This document shows, piece by piece, positions 54,072-61,941 of a DNA stretch of 64,000 bases. The notes beneath the pieces were generated by a model. It searched no databases and was not told where the DNA came from. It was given only the letters and a program-made list of their open reading frames with translations. Source of the DNA: Spongiimicrobium salis (lineage in GTDB: Bacteria > Bacteroidota > Bacteroidia > Flavobacteriales > Flavobacteriaceae); the NCBI RefSeq assembly GCF_043678055.1, contig NZ_JBHEQA010000002.1, positions 124,001-188,000 on the forward strand. The letters are read 5' to 3'. The position numbers were made by a program, and so were the translations under genes. Within the stretch, counting starts at the first letter, position 1. Every line of letters begins with the position of its first letter.

Positions 54072-56849
54072 CTATAATTTTTCCCGCAAATATGTGGCTG
54101 TATGAGATTGTTTGTTTTCGAGAAGGGCTTCAGGAACGCCTTGAAAAATAAGTTGTCCTCCTTTATTACCTCCTTCAATTCCAAGATCAATGATATAGTC
54201 GGCACATTTGATCAAATCAATATTATGTTCAATAACAATAATTGAATGTCCCTTGGCGATAAGGGCATTGAAAGAAGTTAATAATTTTTGAATATCGTGA
54301 AAATGTAAGCCTGTTGTTGGCTCATCAAAAATAAATAATGCTTTGTCTTTTGAGCTTCCTTTTACCAGAAATGAAGCCAATTTAATACGTTGCGCTTCAC
54401 CTCCGGAGAGTGTGGAGGAAGATTGCCCTAGCGTGACATAACCCAAGCCCACATCCTGGAGCGGTTTTAATTTGTTTACGATCTTATGCTGAAAATGTGT
54501 TTGAAAAAAGTCAATGGCATCATCGATGGTCATATTTAAAACATCATCAATACTTGCGTTTTCAAATTTTACTTCCAATACTTCTTTTTTGAAACGCTTC
54601 CCATTGCAGATATCGCATTCTAGATGTACGTTGGCCATAAACTGCATTTCCACCGTAATCTCACCCTCTCCCTTACATTTTTCGCAGCGGCCACCATCTA
54701 CATTAAAAGAGAAATGTTTGGCTTGATAGGCTCTAAGCTTACTTAATTTTTGGGATGCAAAGAGCGAACGGATATCATCATAGGCTTTAATGTAGGTAAC
54801 CGGATTGGATCGTGATGATCTGCCTATCGGGTTTTGGTCCACAAATTCTACATGCTTAACATCCTGATATTTTCCTTCTATGGAAGTAAATTGCCCTGCC
54901 TTTTCGCCATAGCCTCCCACTTCTTTTAATAAAATCGGATATAGCAATTTCTTGACCAAAGTACTTTTTCCACTTCCAGAAACGCCCGTAATGACCGTTA
55001 ATACATTTAAGGGAAAAGTAACATCTATATTTTGCAGGTTGTTCTCACGGGCTCCAATAATTTCAATATAGTTTTTAAATGCCCTACGTTTCTCAGGAAC
55101 TTTTATTTCTTTACTTCCATTTAAATAACTGGCAGTGAGGGAGGAGGATTTCAGAATGTCCCCCATAGTGCCATGGGCTACTACGTTTCCTCCATGAGTG
55201 CCCGCTTCGGGACCAATGTCAATGACTTCATCGGCAGCCTTCATGATATCTTCATCGTGTTCCACGACAATCACCGTATTGCCCAAATCCCTTAAGGACT
55301 TTAGCACATCGATCAGATTTTCGGTATCCTTAGGATGTAAACCAATGCTGGGCTCATCCAAGATATACATAGAACCCACCAGACTACTTCCTAGGGAAGT
55401 CGCTAAATTAATACGTTGGCTTTCCCCTCCGGATAAGGTATTGGATTTTCTGTTTAAGGTGAGGTAACTGAGACCTACTTTATGTAAAAATCCTAGTCTA
55501 CTTGTAATTTCTTTAAGCAATCTGGACGCAATATGACTATCGTTGTCGTTCAAGCTCATACCCTCAAAGAAGGATAATAGTTCCTCTATGGGAAGTTCCA
55601 CCAAATCTGAAATGGATTTGCCATCCACTTTTACATAATCGGTTTCTTGTCGAAGTCGTCTTCCCCCGCAGGAATGACATCTTGTTTTACCGCGATAACG
55701 GGATAACATCACCCTATTCTGAATCTTATAACTTTTCTCCTCCAGCATTTTGAAAAAGTCATGGATTCCTGTGAATTTGGAATTGCCGTCCCAAACTAAT
55801 TTTTTCTGATCCTCACTCAATTGGTACCAGGGTTTGTGAATGGGAAAATCAAAAGTATAAGCTACATTGACCAATTGATCTCGGTATGCTCCCATACTTT
55901 CGCCCCTCCAGGGAAAAATGGCATTTTCATAAACGGATAAAGCCGTATTGGGAATCACCAAATCTTCGTCTATACCAATAACGTCGCCATAACCTTCGCA
56001 GACTGGACAAGCGCCATAAGGATTATTAAAACTGAAGAGGTGTACATTGGGTTCTAAAAAGGACATGCCGTCCAATTCAAAGGTATTGCTGAAGGCAGTT
56101 TGAGTATTCGTTGCCATATCTTCGATGATACATTGTCCTTTTCCCTCAAAAAAGGAGGTATCTACGGCATTGGCCAATCGGTTGTAAAAATCCTCATCAT
56201 CCTTTACAATGATTCGATCTACGACAAGGTCAAAGGTATGTTCCATTGTAGTGATGCTATCATCTATACGAATGATTTCCCCTTTATATTTTATTCTGGC
56301 ATATCCTTGTTTGGAAAAAAGTTGCAAAGATTTTACGGGATCTCTATCTTTTTTAATAACAATGGGAGCCAGTAACAGGAGTTTGCTTCCTTCCTGAAAG
56401 GTTTTTACATGATCAATGACATCTGTAACCGTATGTTTTTTTACCTCGTTTCCGGACACGGGAGATATTGTTCGCCCAATACGGGCAAACAATAATTTTA
56501 GATAATCATAGATTTCCGTTGTAGTACCTACTGTGGATCTTGGATTGGTGGAGTTTACTTTTTGCTCAATGGCAATGGCAGGAGCAATACCTTTAATATA
56601 ATCCACTTTGGGTTTATCTAGTTTCCCCAAAAATTGCCTCGCATAGGAAGAGAGGCTTTCCACATATCTTCTTTGCCCTTCTGCGTACAGTGTATCAAAG
56701 GCTAAACTTGACTTTCCAGAACCAGACAATCCAGTAATAACAACCAGCTTATTTCTTGGAATAACAACGTCAATATTCTTTAAATTGTGCAGTTTTGCAC
56801 CTTTGATAATAATATTTTCTTTGGGGTTTACATCTAAAATAGTGGACAT
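54072..56849 (-). CDS. uvrA: Excinuclease ABC subunit A
   Basis: 925 aa from the ATG at 56849 (MSTILDVNPKENI); an upstream in-frame ATG at 56912 is rejected because the promoter lies between them. Two ABC modules: Walker A GLSGSGKS near the N-terminus and GVSGSGKS in the second half; signatures LSGGESQR and LSGGEAQR; DEPSIGLHP and DEPTTGLH. Zinc-finger pairs are present: CPVC ... CHSC in the first insertion and CEKC ... CDIC in the second. It recognises bulky DNA lesions and loads UvrB in nucleotide excision repair. Confidence 0.97.
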   Translation of the reverse strand: MSTILDVNPKENIIIKGAKLHNLKNIDVVIPRNKLVVITGLSGSGKSSLAFDTLYAEGQRRYVESLSSYARQFLGKLDKPKVDYIKGIAPAIAIEQKVNSTNPRSTVGTTTEIYDYLKLLFARIGRTISPVSGNEVKKHTVTDVIDHVKTFQEGSKLLLLAPIVIKKDRDPVKSLQLFSKQGYARIKYKGEIIRIDDSITTMEHTFDLVVDRIIVKDDEDFYNRLANAVDTSFFEGKGQCIIEDMATNTQTAFSNTFELDGMSFLEPNVHLFSFNNPYGACPVCEGYGDVIGIDEDLVIPNTALSVYENAIFPWRGESMGAYRDQLVNVAYTFDFPIHKPWYQLSEDQKKLVWDGNSKFTGIHDFFKMLEEKSYKIQNRVMLSRYRGKTRCHSCGGRRLRQETDYVKVDGKSISDLVELPIEELLSFFEGMSLNDNDSHIASRLLKEITSRLGFLHKVGLSYLTLNRKSNTLSGGESQRINLATSLGSSLVGSMYILDEPSIGLHPKDTENLIDVLKSLRDLGNTVIVVEHDEDIMKAADEVIDIGPEAGTHGGNVVAHGTMGDILKSSSLTASYLNGSKEIKVPEKRRAFKNYIEIIGARENNLQNIDVTFPLNVLTVITGVSGSGKSTLVKKLLYPILLKEVGGYGEKAGQFTSIEGKYQDVKHVEFVDQNPIGRSSRSNPVTYIKAYDDIRSLFASQKLSKLRAYQAKHFSFNVDGGRCEKCKGEGEITVEMQFMANVHLECDICNGKRFKKEVLEVKFENASIDDVLNMTIDDAIDFFQTHFQHKIVNKLKPLQDVGLGYVTLGQSSSTLSGGEAQRIKLASFLVKGSSKDKALFIFDEPTTGLHFHDIQKLLTSFNALIAKGHSIIVIEHNIDLIKCADYIIDLGIEGGNKGGQLIFQGVPEALLENKQSHTATYLREKL

Positions 56850-56866
56850 GCTCGTATTTAAGAATG

Positions 56867-56898
56867 CAAAGATACAATTTGTGTATTTTAAAATCCAA
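56867..56898 (-). promoter_or_regulatory. -33/-7 promoter of uvrA
   Basis: Minus strand TTG (56898-56896), 21 bases, TATCTTTG (56874-56867), followed by the ATG at 56849 after 17 bases. This fixes the start of uvrA. Confidence 0.75.
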
Positions 56899-56946
56899 AA
56901 TTGATCATTCAACGTTTTAAGTGATCAATATGTCGGATTAGTTTTT

Positions 56947-56975
56947 TTGATACTATAATATTTTTTTTATATTTG
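56947..56975 (+). promoter_or_regulatory. -33/-7 promoter of sigma-module copy 1
   Basis: TTG (56947-56949), 18 bases, TATATTTG (56968-56975), matching the housekeeping Bacteroidota consensus. Transcription would start near 56982, giving a leader of about 120 bases to the ATG at 57101. Confidence 0.65.
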
Positions 56976-57010
56976 AATCGTAACTAAAAGTTAAAAAAGC
57001 CTATAAGGAG

Positions 57011-57099
57011 ACAATTACTTTAATTAAAATTAGCCTAATAACTAGCAGGCCCCTCTACAGAGAAAGGGTCACTAATTTTAACCAAAAAAAAGTAATTGT
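57011..57099 (+). promoter_or_regulatory. Long inverted-repeat leader of sigma gene copy 1
   Basis: Two perfect arms nest: ACAATTACTTT (57011-57021) with AAAGTAATTGT (57089-57099), 11 bp; and TTAAAATTAG (57024-57033) with CTAATTTTAA (57072-57081), 10 bp. The apex can form a third stem, CCCTCT with AGA..GGG (57051-57068). The structure ends one base before the ATG at 57101, so it would mask the start region in the mRNA. No Shine-Dalgarno is visible. Confidence 0.75.
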
Positions 57100-57100
57100 T

Positions 57101-57682
57101 ATGGAAGTAAAGATTAACGACTCGTTACTGATTAAAGACTACATGAAGGGTAATGAAAAAGCCCTTGAAATCCTCATCAATAAACACAATCAGCGTATTA
57201 CAAGCTTTATCTATTCAAAAGTAGCGGATAGGGATATCGCCGATGATATTTTTCAAGACACTTTTATTAAAGTCATTAGAACCTTAAAAAGAGGTTCCTA
57301 TAGTGAAGAAGGTAAATTTTTACCATGGGTAATGCGAATCGCACATAACCTGATTATAGATTATTATAGAAAGAATAAAAGAATGCCTTTATTTGAAGGA
57401 AGTGATGATTTCAATATCTTTTCCATTATTGGGGATGAAAAATTGAATGCGGAAGGTCAAATTATAAAAGATCAGATCGATTGTGATCTTGGTGTCTTGA
57501 TTCAAGAATTACCCGAAGATCAGAAAGAAGTATTGATTATGCGTATCTACAAAGATATGAGCTTTAAGGAAATATCGGAGAATACAGGAGTGAGTATCAA
57601 TACCGCATTGGGAAGAATGCGTTATGCATTGATCAACCTCAGGAAGATTATTGATAAGCATAATATCATTTTAACGAATTAA
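57101..57682 (+). CDS. ECF-type RNA polymerase sigma factor, copy 1
   Basis: 193 aa. Region 2 (~25-95) has the DDIFQDTFIKVIRTLKRG helix and the -7/-10-melting segment FLPWVMRIAHNLIIDYYRK; region 4 (~132-186) is a helix-turn-helix, KDMSFKEISENTGVSINTA. By hand alignment it is 83% identical (161 of 193) to the second copy at 58362, with residues ~52-86 invariant. There is no anti-sigma gene of the FecR or zinc-binding type next to it; instead a 47-aa ORF follows after 73 bases. It follows uvrA divergently. Confidence 0.93.
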   Translation: MEVKINDSLLIKDYMKGNEKALEILINKHNQRITSFIYSKVADRDIADDIFQDTFIKVIRTLKRGSYSEEGKFLPWVMRIAHNLIIDYYRKNKRMPLFEGSDDFNIFSIIGDEKLNAEGQIIKDQIDCDLGVLIQELPEDQKEVLIMRIYKDMSFKEISENTGVSINTALGRMRYALINLRKIIDKHNIILTN

Positions 57683-57755
57683 TCTGCAACAGGTCGAGTA
57701 GAATTACGATTTCCATACTAGTGCCGTTATCTTACCATAACAATACATCATAACT

Positions 57756-57899
57756 ATGGAAAAAATTTACTCTGAAAGACCGAATGTTTGTAAGATTATG
57801 AAAACCCGCTCAACAACTGTACAATTTTTGTTGAACTATTCTAAATCCTTGGAAGTAGTAGATTATAATGGTATGAAATTCGAAAGCAATAAAAATTGA
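57756..57899 (+). CDS. 47-aa conserved small protein, copy 1
   Basis: 47 codons, MEKIYSERPN..., ending ...KFESNKN. It is 25/47 identical to the small ORF at 59016-59159 in the same position after the second sigma gene. The segment QFLLNYSKS is invariant, as are MEKIY, Y, KFE and the final N. Identical length, spacing and start context argue that both are translated. No membrane helix, signal or cysteine cluster. Its regular pairing with the sigma gene makes a regulatory role possible, but nothing shows it. Confidence 0.75.
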   Translation: MEKIYSERPNVCKIMKTRSTTVQFLLNYSKSLEVVDYNGMKFESNKN

Positions 57900-58361
57900 T
57901 TTGTACGTTTGATCGTTCAATATTTTATGATATGATTGCAAAGGCCCAAGACATCTTGGGCCTTTGTCTTTTCTATAGTATGCTGAAAATGAAGTGGAGC
58001 CCTAAACTTTAATTCTTCGCACAAAACACAATTCTTGTACTAAAAAGCGGTCAATGACCATATTTTTGCGGTTTATAGGTCCACCTACGGATTACTTTTC
58101 CGGGGTGTATACTTCAAATATGGATCAGTTCTTTTTTCGCTCAGAAATAAAAAACAAGCGTTCACATCACAAAAAAGGGCTTTGACAACAATGTTTTTTT
58201 CAAAATGCCTCTTTTATATAGTTTTATCTCAGATTAAGAAAAAGAAATACGCCCTTAAAGCGAACCTCTTTTAAAAACAAAAAACCAAAAAAAGTAATTT
58301 CTGGACCACGATAAATATAGTGGGAAAGAGCCCCTAATCTTAACCAAAAAAAAGCATTCGT
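57900..58361 (+). other. 462-base interval between the two sigma modules
   Basis: It contains the terminator of copy 1, a possible -7 element TATTTTTG at 58061-58068 with TTG at 58035-58037 (23-base spacing, loose), and an A-rich leader before copy 2. The last part, CTAATCTTAACC followed by eight A and G (58334-58354), repeats the leader of copy 1 (57072-57092) with a single change, but the long hairpin arms of copy 1 are not conserved here. No ORF that I can support. Confidence 0.6.
57939..57972 (+). terminator. Terminator after sigma module copy 1
   Basis: CAAAGGCCCAAGA / TCTTGGGCCTTTG stem followed by TCTTTT. It makes copy 1 (sigma plus small ORF) one transcript, independent of copy 2. 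Confidence 0.93.
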
Positions 58362-58943
58362 ATGAAATTTCAAATTGATGATTCGGCATTAGTAAAAGAT
58401 TATATCAATGGAAATGAAAGAGCCCTAGAGGTTTTGATCAACCGACACAACCAACGTATTTCAAGTTTTATTTATTCAAAAGTATTGAACAGAGATATCA
58501 CAGAAGATATTTTCCAAGACACTTTTATCAAAGTAATTAGGACGTTAAAAAGAGGTTCTTATAGTGAAGAAGGTAAATTTTTACCATGGGTAATGCGTAT
58601 TGCACACAACCTGATTATTGATCATTTTAGAAAGAACAAGAGAATGCCCATGTTTGAAGGGAATGATGATTTCAACATTTTTTCTGTCATCAGTGATAAT
58701 AAGTTGAACGCAGAAAAGCAGATTATCAAAGACCAGATTGATAGCGATTTGAGTTTATTGATCGAAGAATTACCAGATGATCAACGAGAAGTGCTTTTAA
58801 TGCGTATCTATAAAGACATGAGTTTTAAAGAAATCTCCGAAAATACAGGAGTGAGTATCAATACAGCATTGGGAAGAATGCGCTACGCATTGATCAATCT
58901 TAGAAAGATTATTGACAAACATAACATAGTTTTAACAAACTAA
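58362..58943 (+). CDS. ECF-type RNA polymerase sigma factor, copy 2
   Basis: 193 aa, paralogue of the gene at 57101. Region 2 and region 4 are nearly unchanged; the whole DNA-contact helix in region 4 (NTGVSINTALGRMRYALI) and the region 2 block RTLKRGSYSEEGKFLPWVMR are identical, so both copies probably read the same promoters. The N-terminal ~20 residues and a short linker near ~107-125 vary most. Followed after 72 bases by the second 47-aa ORF, and again no anti-sigma factor. Confidence 0.93.
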   Translation: MKFQIDDSALVKDYINGNERALEVLINRHNQRISSFIYSKVLNRDITEDIFQDTFIKVIRTLKRGSYSEEGKFLPWVMRIAHNLIIDHFRKNKRMPMFEGNDDFNIFSVISDNKLNAEKQIIKDQIDSDLSLLIEELPDDQREVLLMRIYKDMSFKEISENTGVSINTALGRMRYALINLRKIIDKHNIVLTN

Positions 58944-59015
58944 AACCGCTGAAATACCTCTAAAAAGCAATATTTCCATTTTACTTGCGTTATGCTTACA
59001 TAACAATATTATTAT

Positions 59016-59159
59016 ATGGAAAAAATTTACTTCGAGGAACAGAACAATTGCGAGCTCGTAAAAACTTGTCCATCTACAATTCAATTTTTATTGAATTACT
59101 CGAAATCAATACAAATGATTTCGTATAAGGAGTTCAAGTTCGAGAATTGCTTAAACTAA
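59016..59159 (+). CDS. 47-aa conserved small protein, copy 2
   Basis: 47 codons, MEKIYFEEQN..., ending ...KFENCLN. Partner of the copy-1 ORF at 57756; see there for the invariant positions. The start codon context (ATATGGAAAAAATTTAC) is shared exactly with copy 1 from the ATG on. The stop lies 1 base before the shared terminator at 59161. Confidence 0.75.
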   Translation: MEKIYFEEQNNCELVKTCPSTIQFLLNYSKSIQMISYKEFKFENCLN

Positions 59160-59160
59160 C

Positions 59161-59190
59161 AAAAAAAGACCCCTTAGCGGGTCTTTTTTG
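59161..59190. terminator. Terminator shared by sigma module copy 2 and nth
   Basis: GACCC / GGGTC stem with a TTAGC-containing loop, A run on one side and T run on the other. The nth stop codon (59176-59174, minus strand) lies inside the loop region, so the convergent gene ends within the hairpin. Confidence 0.88.
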
Positions 59191-59836
59191 TTTTATGGTA
59201 TTCCTCCAATACTTTTTTACGGCCTATGGTATTGGTAATAATGTCTTTATCCAGGTCCCAGCCTCGTGCAGGAGAATAATCCCGTCCGTACCAGATAATC
59301 TGTAGATGCAAATCGTTCCATTTTTCTTTGGGAAACAACCTTTTCGCATCCTTTTCCGTTTGCACTACATTTTTCCCATTGGTAAATCCCCAGCGATACA
59401 TTAAACGATGAATGTGGGTGTCTACAGGAAAGGCAGGTATGCCAAAAGCCTGCGAAACCACTACACTGGCCGTTTTATGTCCTACGGCAGGAAATTCTTC
59501 CAACAATTTAATATCGGAAGGTACCACACCATTGTATTTTTCGATCAACATTTTGGATAATCCATGAATGCCTTTGGATTTCATGGGGGATAATCCCACA
59601 GGCCTTATAATATCCCGTATTTCGTCAACAGAAAGTTTTACCATATCGTAGGGGTTGTCGGCCGCCGCAAATAATAAAGGCGTTATTTTATTCACCCGTA
59701 CATCGGTGCTCTGAGCAGATAGTAAAACGGCTACTAATAGGGTATAGGGGTCTTTATGGTCCAAGGGGACAGGGATTGTAGGGTAGAGTTCCTCCAGGGT
59801 TTTTATTGTAAAGGCAACCTTTTCGGCTTTCGTCAT
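59174..59836 (-). CDS. nth: Endonuclease III lacking the [4Fe-4S] cluster
   Basis: 220 aa. Helix-hairpin-helix FPAVGHKTASVVV with catalytic K121, and VDTHIHR with catalytic D139, one position off E. coli K120/D138. The bifunctional glycosylase/AP-lyase chemistry should therefore be intact (oxidised pyrimidines, base excision repair). The C-terminal Cys-X6-Cys-X2-Cys-X5-Cys cluster loop is absent: the end reads WYGRDYSPARGWDLDKD and the whole protein contains no cysteine. Family members without the cluster exist, but the complete loss is notable. Divergent from bcp, 55 bases between starts. Confidence 0.92.
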   Translation of the reverse strand: MTKAEKVAFTIKTLEELYPTIPVPLDHKDPYTLLVAVLLSAQSTDVRVNKITPLLFAAADNPYDMVKLSVDEIRDIIRPVGLSPMKSKGIHGLSKMLIEKYNGVVPSDIKLLEEFPAVGHKTASVVVSQAFGIPAFPVDTHIHRLMYRWGFTNGKNVVQTEKDAKRLFPKEKWNDLHLQIIWYGRDYSPARGWDLDKDIITNTIGRKKVLEEYHKTKKTR

Positions 59837-59891
59837 TTTTTATGTAGTTTTACTCGGAAAATTTAAAACACGAATTTAACTAAAATTGACT

Positions 59892-60344
59892 ATGAATACC
59901 TTAAAAATTGGAGACAAAGTACCTTCATTTTCTGTAAAAGATCAAGATGGAAATACGGTTACACTTTCAGACTATCAAGGAAAAAAATTGGTAGTATTCT
60001 TTTACCCAAAAGCAAATACTCCCGGATGTACTGCGGAAGCCTGTAATCTTAGGGATAATTATGCGGCCTTACAAGCCGAAGGCTATGAACTTTTGGGAGT
60101 AAGCGCTGATTCGGAAAAAAAACAATCCAACTTCAGAAATAAGTTTGAATTCCCTTTTCCGCTTTTAGCGGATGAAGACCATACGGTAATTAACACCTTT
60201 GGTGTATGGGGACCCAAAAAATTCATGGGGAGGGAATATGATGGCATTCATAGAATGACATTTATTATTGATGAAGAAGGAGTGGTGAGCAATGTTATTG
60301 CTAAAGTGAAGACAAAAGATCATGCCGCACAAATATTGTCTTAA
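59892..60344 (+). CDS. bcp: Thiol peroxidase (Bcp/PrxQ-type peroxiredoxin)
   Basis: 150 aa from the ATG at 59892. Peroxidatic cysteine C46 in ANTPGCTAEAC and the resolving C51 five residues on, exactly as in E. coli Bcp (C45/C50). It reduces hydroperoxides with thioredoxin. Starts with MNTLKIGDK; the TTG two codons upstream is not needed. Closed by the terminator at 60363. Confidence 0.95.
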   Translation: MNTLKIGDKVPSFSVKDQDGNTVTLSDYQGKKLVVFFYPKANTPGCTAEACNLRDNYAALQAEGYELLGVSADSEKKQSNFRNKFEFPFPLLADEDHTVINTFGVWGPKKFMGREYDGIHRMTFIIDEEGVVSNVIAKVKTKDHAAQILS

Positions 60345-60362
60345 GTTCTAGATAATAGCTAC

Positions 60363-60397
60363 AAAAAAAGGCCGCAATCGAGATTGCGGCCTTTTTT
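60363..60397. terminator. Bidirectional terminator between bcp and the 60411-61865 gene
   Basis: AAAAGGCCGCAATC / GATTGCGGCCTTTT, a 14-bp perfect stem around GA, with A and T runs on both sides. Confidence 0.95.
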
Positions 60398-60410
60398 GTT
60401 ACTTACGCTT

Positions 60411-61865
60411 TTACTTCTTAAGTTCTTCGGTTAATTTTCTGGTAAAGAGCTTTTTATCTTTTATGATTTCCGCAATTCCTTCGGGTAGCATATGTTCCCA
60501 ACCATCTTCTCCGTTGGTTATTTTCTTCAATACATCTCTAGAAAAAACATGCATAATTTCAGGATCATAATCAATAATGTCCATTACTTTCCCATTGTAT
60601 TTAAAGAATTTATACAATTCTTTCATTCTCGGATGGACTTTTACATTATTACTGGTCATGATTTGCCCGGTCTCTGCGTTTTTCATGGGGTAGAGGTATA
60701 CCTTTAAATCTTTAAAGAACAATTTTCCAAAGGCCTCTAATATTCCACCGCTCAAATGGCGGTAATATTTTTCATCAAATACGTCAACCAAATTATTAAC
60801 ACCCATGGTGAGTCCTATTTTGGCTTTCGTATAATTACTGAGGTATTCTACTAGTTTATAGTACTCTTGGAACTTAGAGATCATTACGGTATGTCCTAGG
60901 GAACAAAGCAATTCCGCACGATCCATAAAATCTTGTTCGTCAATTTCCCCTGAGGCCTTTAGATTGGCCAAAGTAATTTCGAAAACAACAATAGTATTTT
61001 CCTCTTCCACATTTTGTTCCCGAATCAAAATTTCATAAGATTTCTGGAACATATCCATATTCACCTTGGTTACTGGTCTAAAACTCCCCCGCAATGCCAA
61101 GATGTTCTTTTTATACAAAATTGCAGCCGGTAATAAGTTGTTCCCATCAGGACCAAACATTACGGCATCCGTCATATCGTTTTTGATCAAATCCAAACTG
61201 ATCAAACGGTTATCCACATTTTTAAAATTGGGGCCAGAGAAGTTGATCATATCGATTTCTATGGTATCCTTGTCTATATGATCGTACAAATAGCGCAATA
61301 ACTTTCTAGGCTTATCGTGTTTGTAGAAAGCGCCATAGATAAGATTGACTCCTACAATTCCCAGGGTTTCCTGCTGTAAACGCGCTTCATTTTGTTTGAA
61401 TCGGATATGGATGATAATTTCATCAAATTCTTTTTGATGAGGGTCCAATTGAAAACGTATTCCCAGCCATCCGTGACCTTTATATCGCTTTGAAAAATCA
61501 ATGGTAGCTACAGTATTGGCATAGGAAAAAAAGAGTTTATTTGGATTCTTTTCCCGACTGATACGCTCTTCCATCAGGTGCATTTCATGCGCCAACATTC
61601 TTTTTAGCCTGGGTTGGGTAACATAACGGCCATCCTGTTCAACCCCATAAATGGCATCACTAAAATCCTTGTCGTAGGCACTCATGGCTTTTGCTATGGT
61701 TCCCGAAGCACCACCAGATCTAAAAAAATGCCGAGCCGTTTCTTGCCCAGCACCAATTTCTGCAAAGGTTCCGTAGATGTCTGGATTCAAATTTATTCTT
61801 AAGGTTTTGGCCTTAATGGAAGGTACATTTTCAAATGCAATATTGTTTTTCGAAACAGAAGCCAT
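60411..61865 (-). CDS. Conserved protein of unknown function (possibly mis-annotated nucleotidyltransferase-like)
   Basis: 484 aa from the ATG at 61865 (MASVSKNNIAFENVP); the frame opens at 61976 but the first 37 codons cover the promoter element. Soluble, no signal peptide. I see no classical P-loop, and motifs such as EIGAGQETARHFF, YGVEQDGRYV and GFGPDGNN-like TDAVMFGPDGNNLLPAA do not map to a family I know. Similar flavobacterial proteins may carry NAD-biosynthesis names in databases, but at this length and without the NadD motifs I would not use that. Monocistronic; divergent from the PhnP-like gene. Confidence 0.7.
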   Translation of the reverse strand: MASVSKNNIAFENVPSIKAKTLRINLNPDIYGTFAEIGAGQETARHFFRSGGASGTIAKAMSAYDKDFSDAIYGVEQDGRYVTQPRLKRMLAHEMHLMEERISREKNPNKLFFSYANTVATIDFSKRYKGHGWLGIRFQLDPHQKEFDEIIIHIRFKQNEARLQQETLGIVGVNLIYGAFYKHDKPRKLLRYLYDHIDKDTIEIDMINFSGPNFKNVDNRLISLDLIKNDMTDAVMFGPDGNNLLPAAILYKKNILALRGSFRPVTKVNMDMFQKSYEILIREQNVEEENTIVVFEITLANLKASGEIDEQDFMDRAELLCSLGHTVMISKFQEYYKLVEYLSNYTKAKIGLTMGVNNLVDVFDEKYYRHLSGGILEAFGKLFFKDLKVYLYPMKNAETGQIMTSNNVKVHPRMKELYKFFKYNGKVMDIIDYDPEIMHVFSRDVLKKITNGEDGWEHMLPEGIAEIIKDKKLFTRKLTEELKK

Positions 61866-61885
61866 TCTATATGTTTTGCGTATAA

Positions 61886-61893
61886 CAAAGTTA
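61886..61893 (-). promoter_or_regulatory. Candidate -7 promoter element for the 60411-61865 gene
   Basis: Minus strand TAACTTTG, 20 bases before the ATG at 61865, which favours that start. Confidence 0.55.
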
Positions 61894-61941
61894 ACAAGAT
61901 CATCGAATTTATTAAATAAATAAGTTATAATTTTGAAATTA

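Larger units (their letters stand above)
57072..59159 (+). repeat. Tandem duplication of the [leader - sigma factor - 47-aa ORF] module
   Basis: Unit 1 spans about 57072-57899 and unit 2 about 58334-59159. Both have the same order and nearly the same spacing: conserved leader block, sigma gene of 582 bases, 73- or 72-base gap, 144-base small ORF. Unit 2 lacks an inverted-repeat hairpin at its start, and a 434-base spacer separates the units. Protein divergence (83% versus 53% identity) indicates an old duplication rather than a recent one. Confidence 0.9.
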
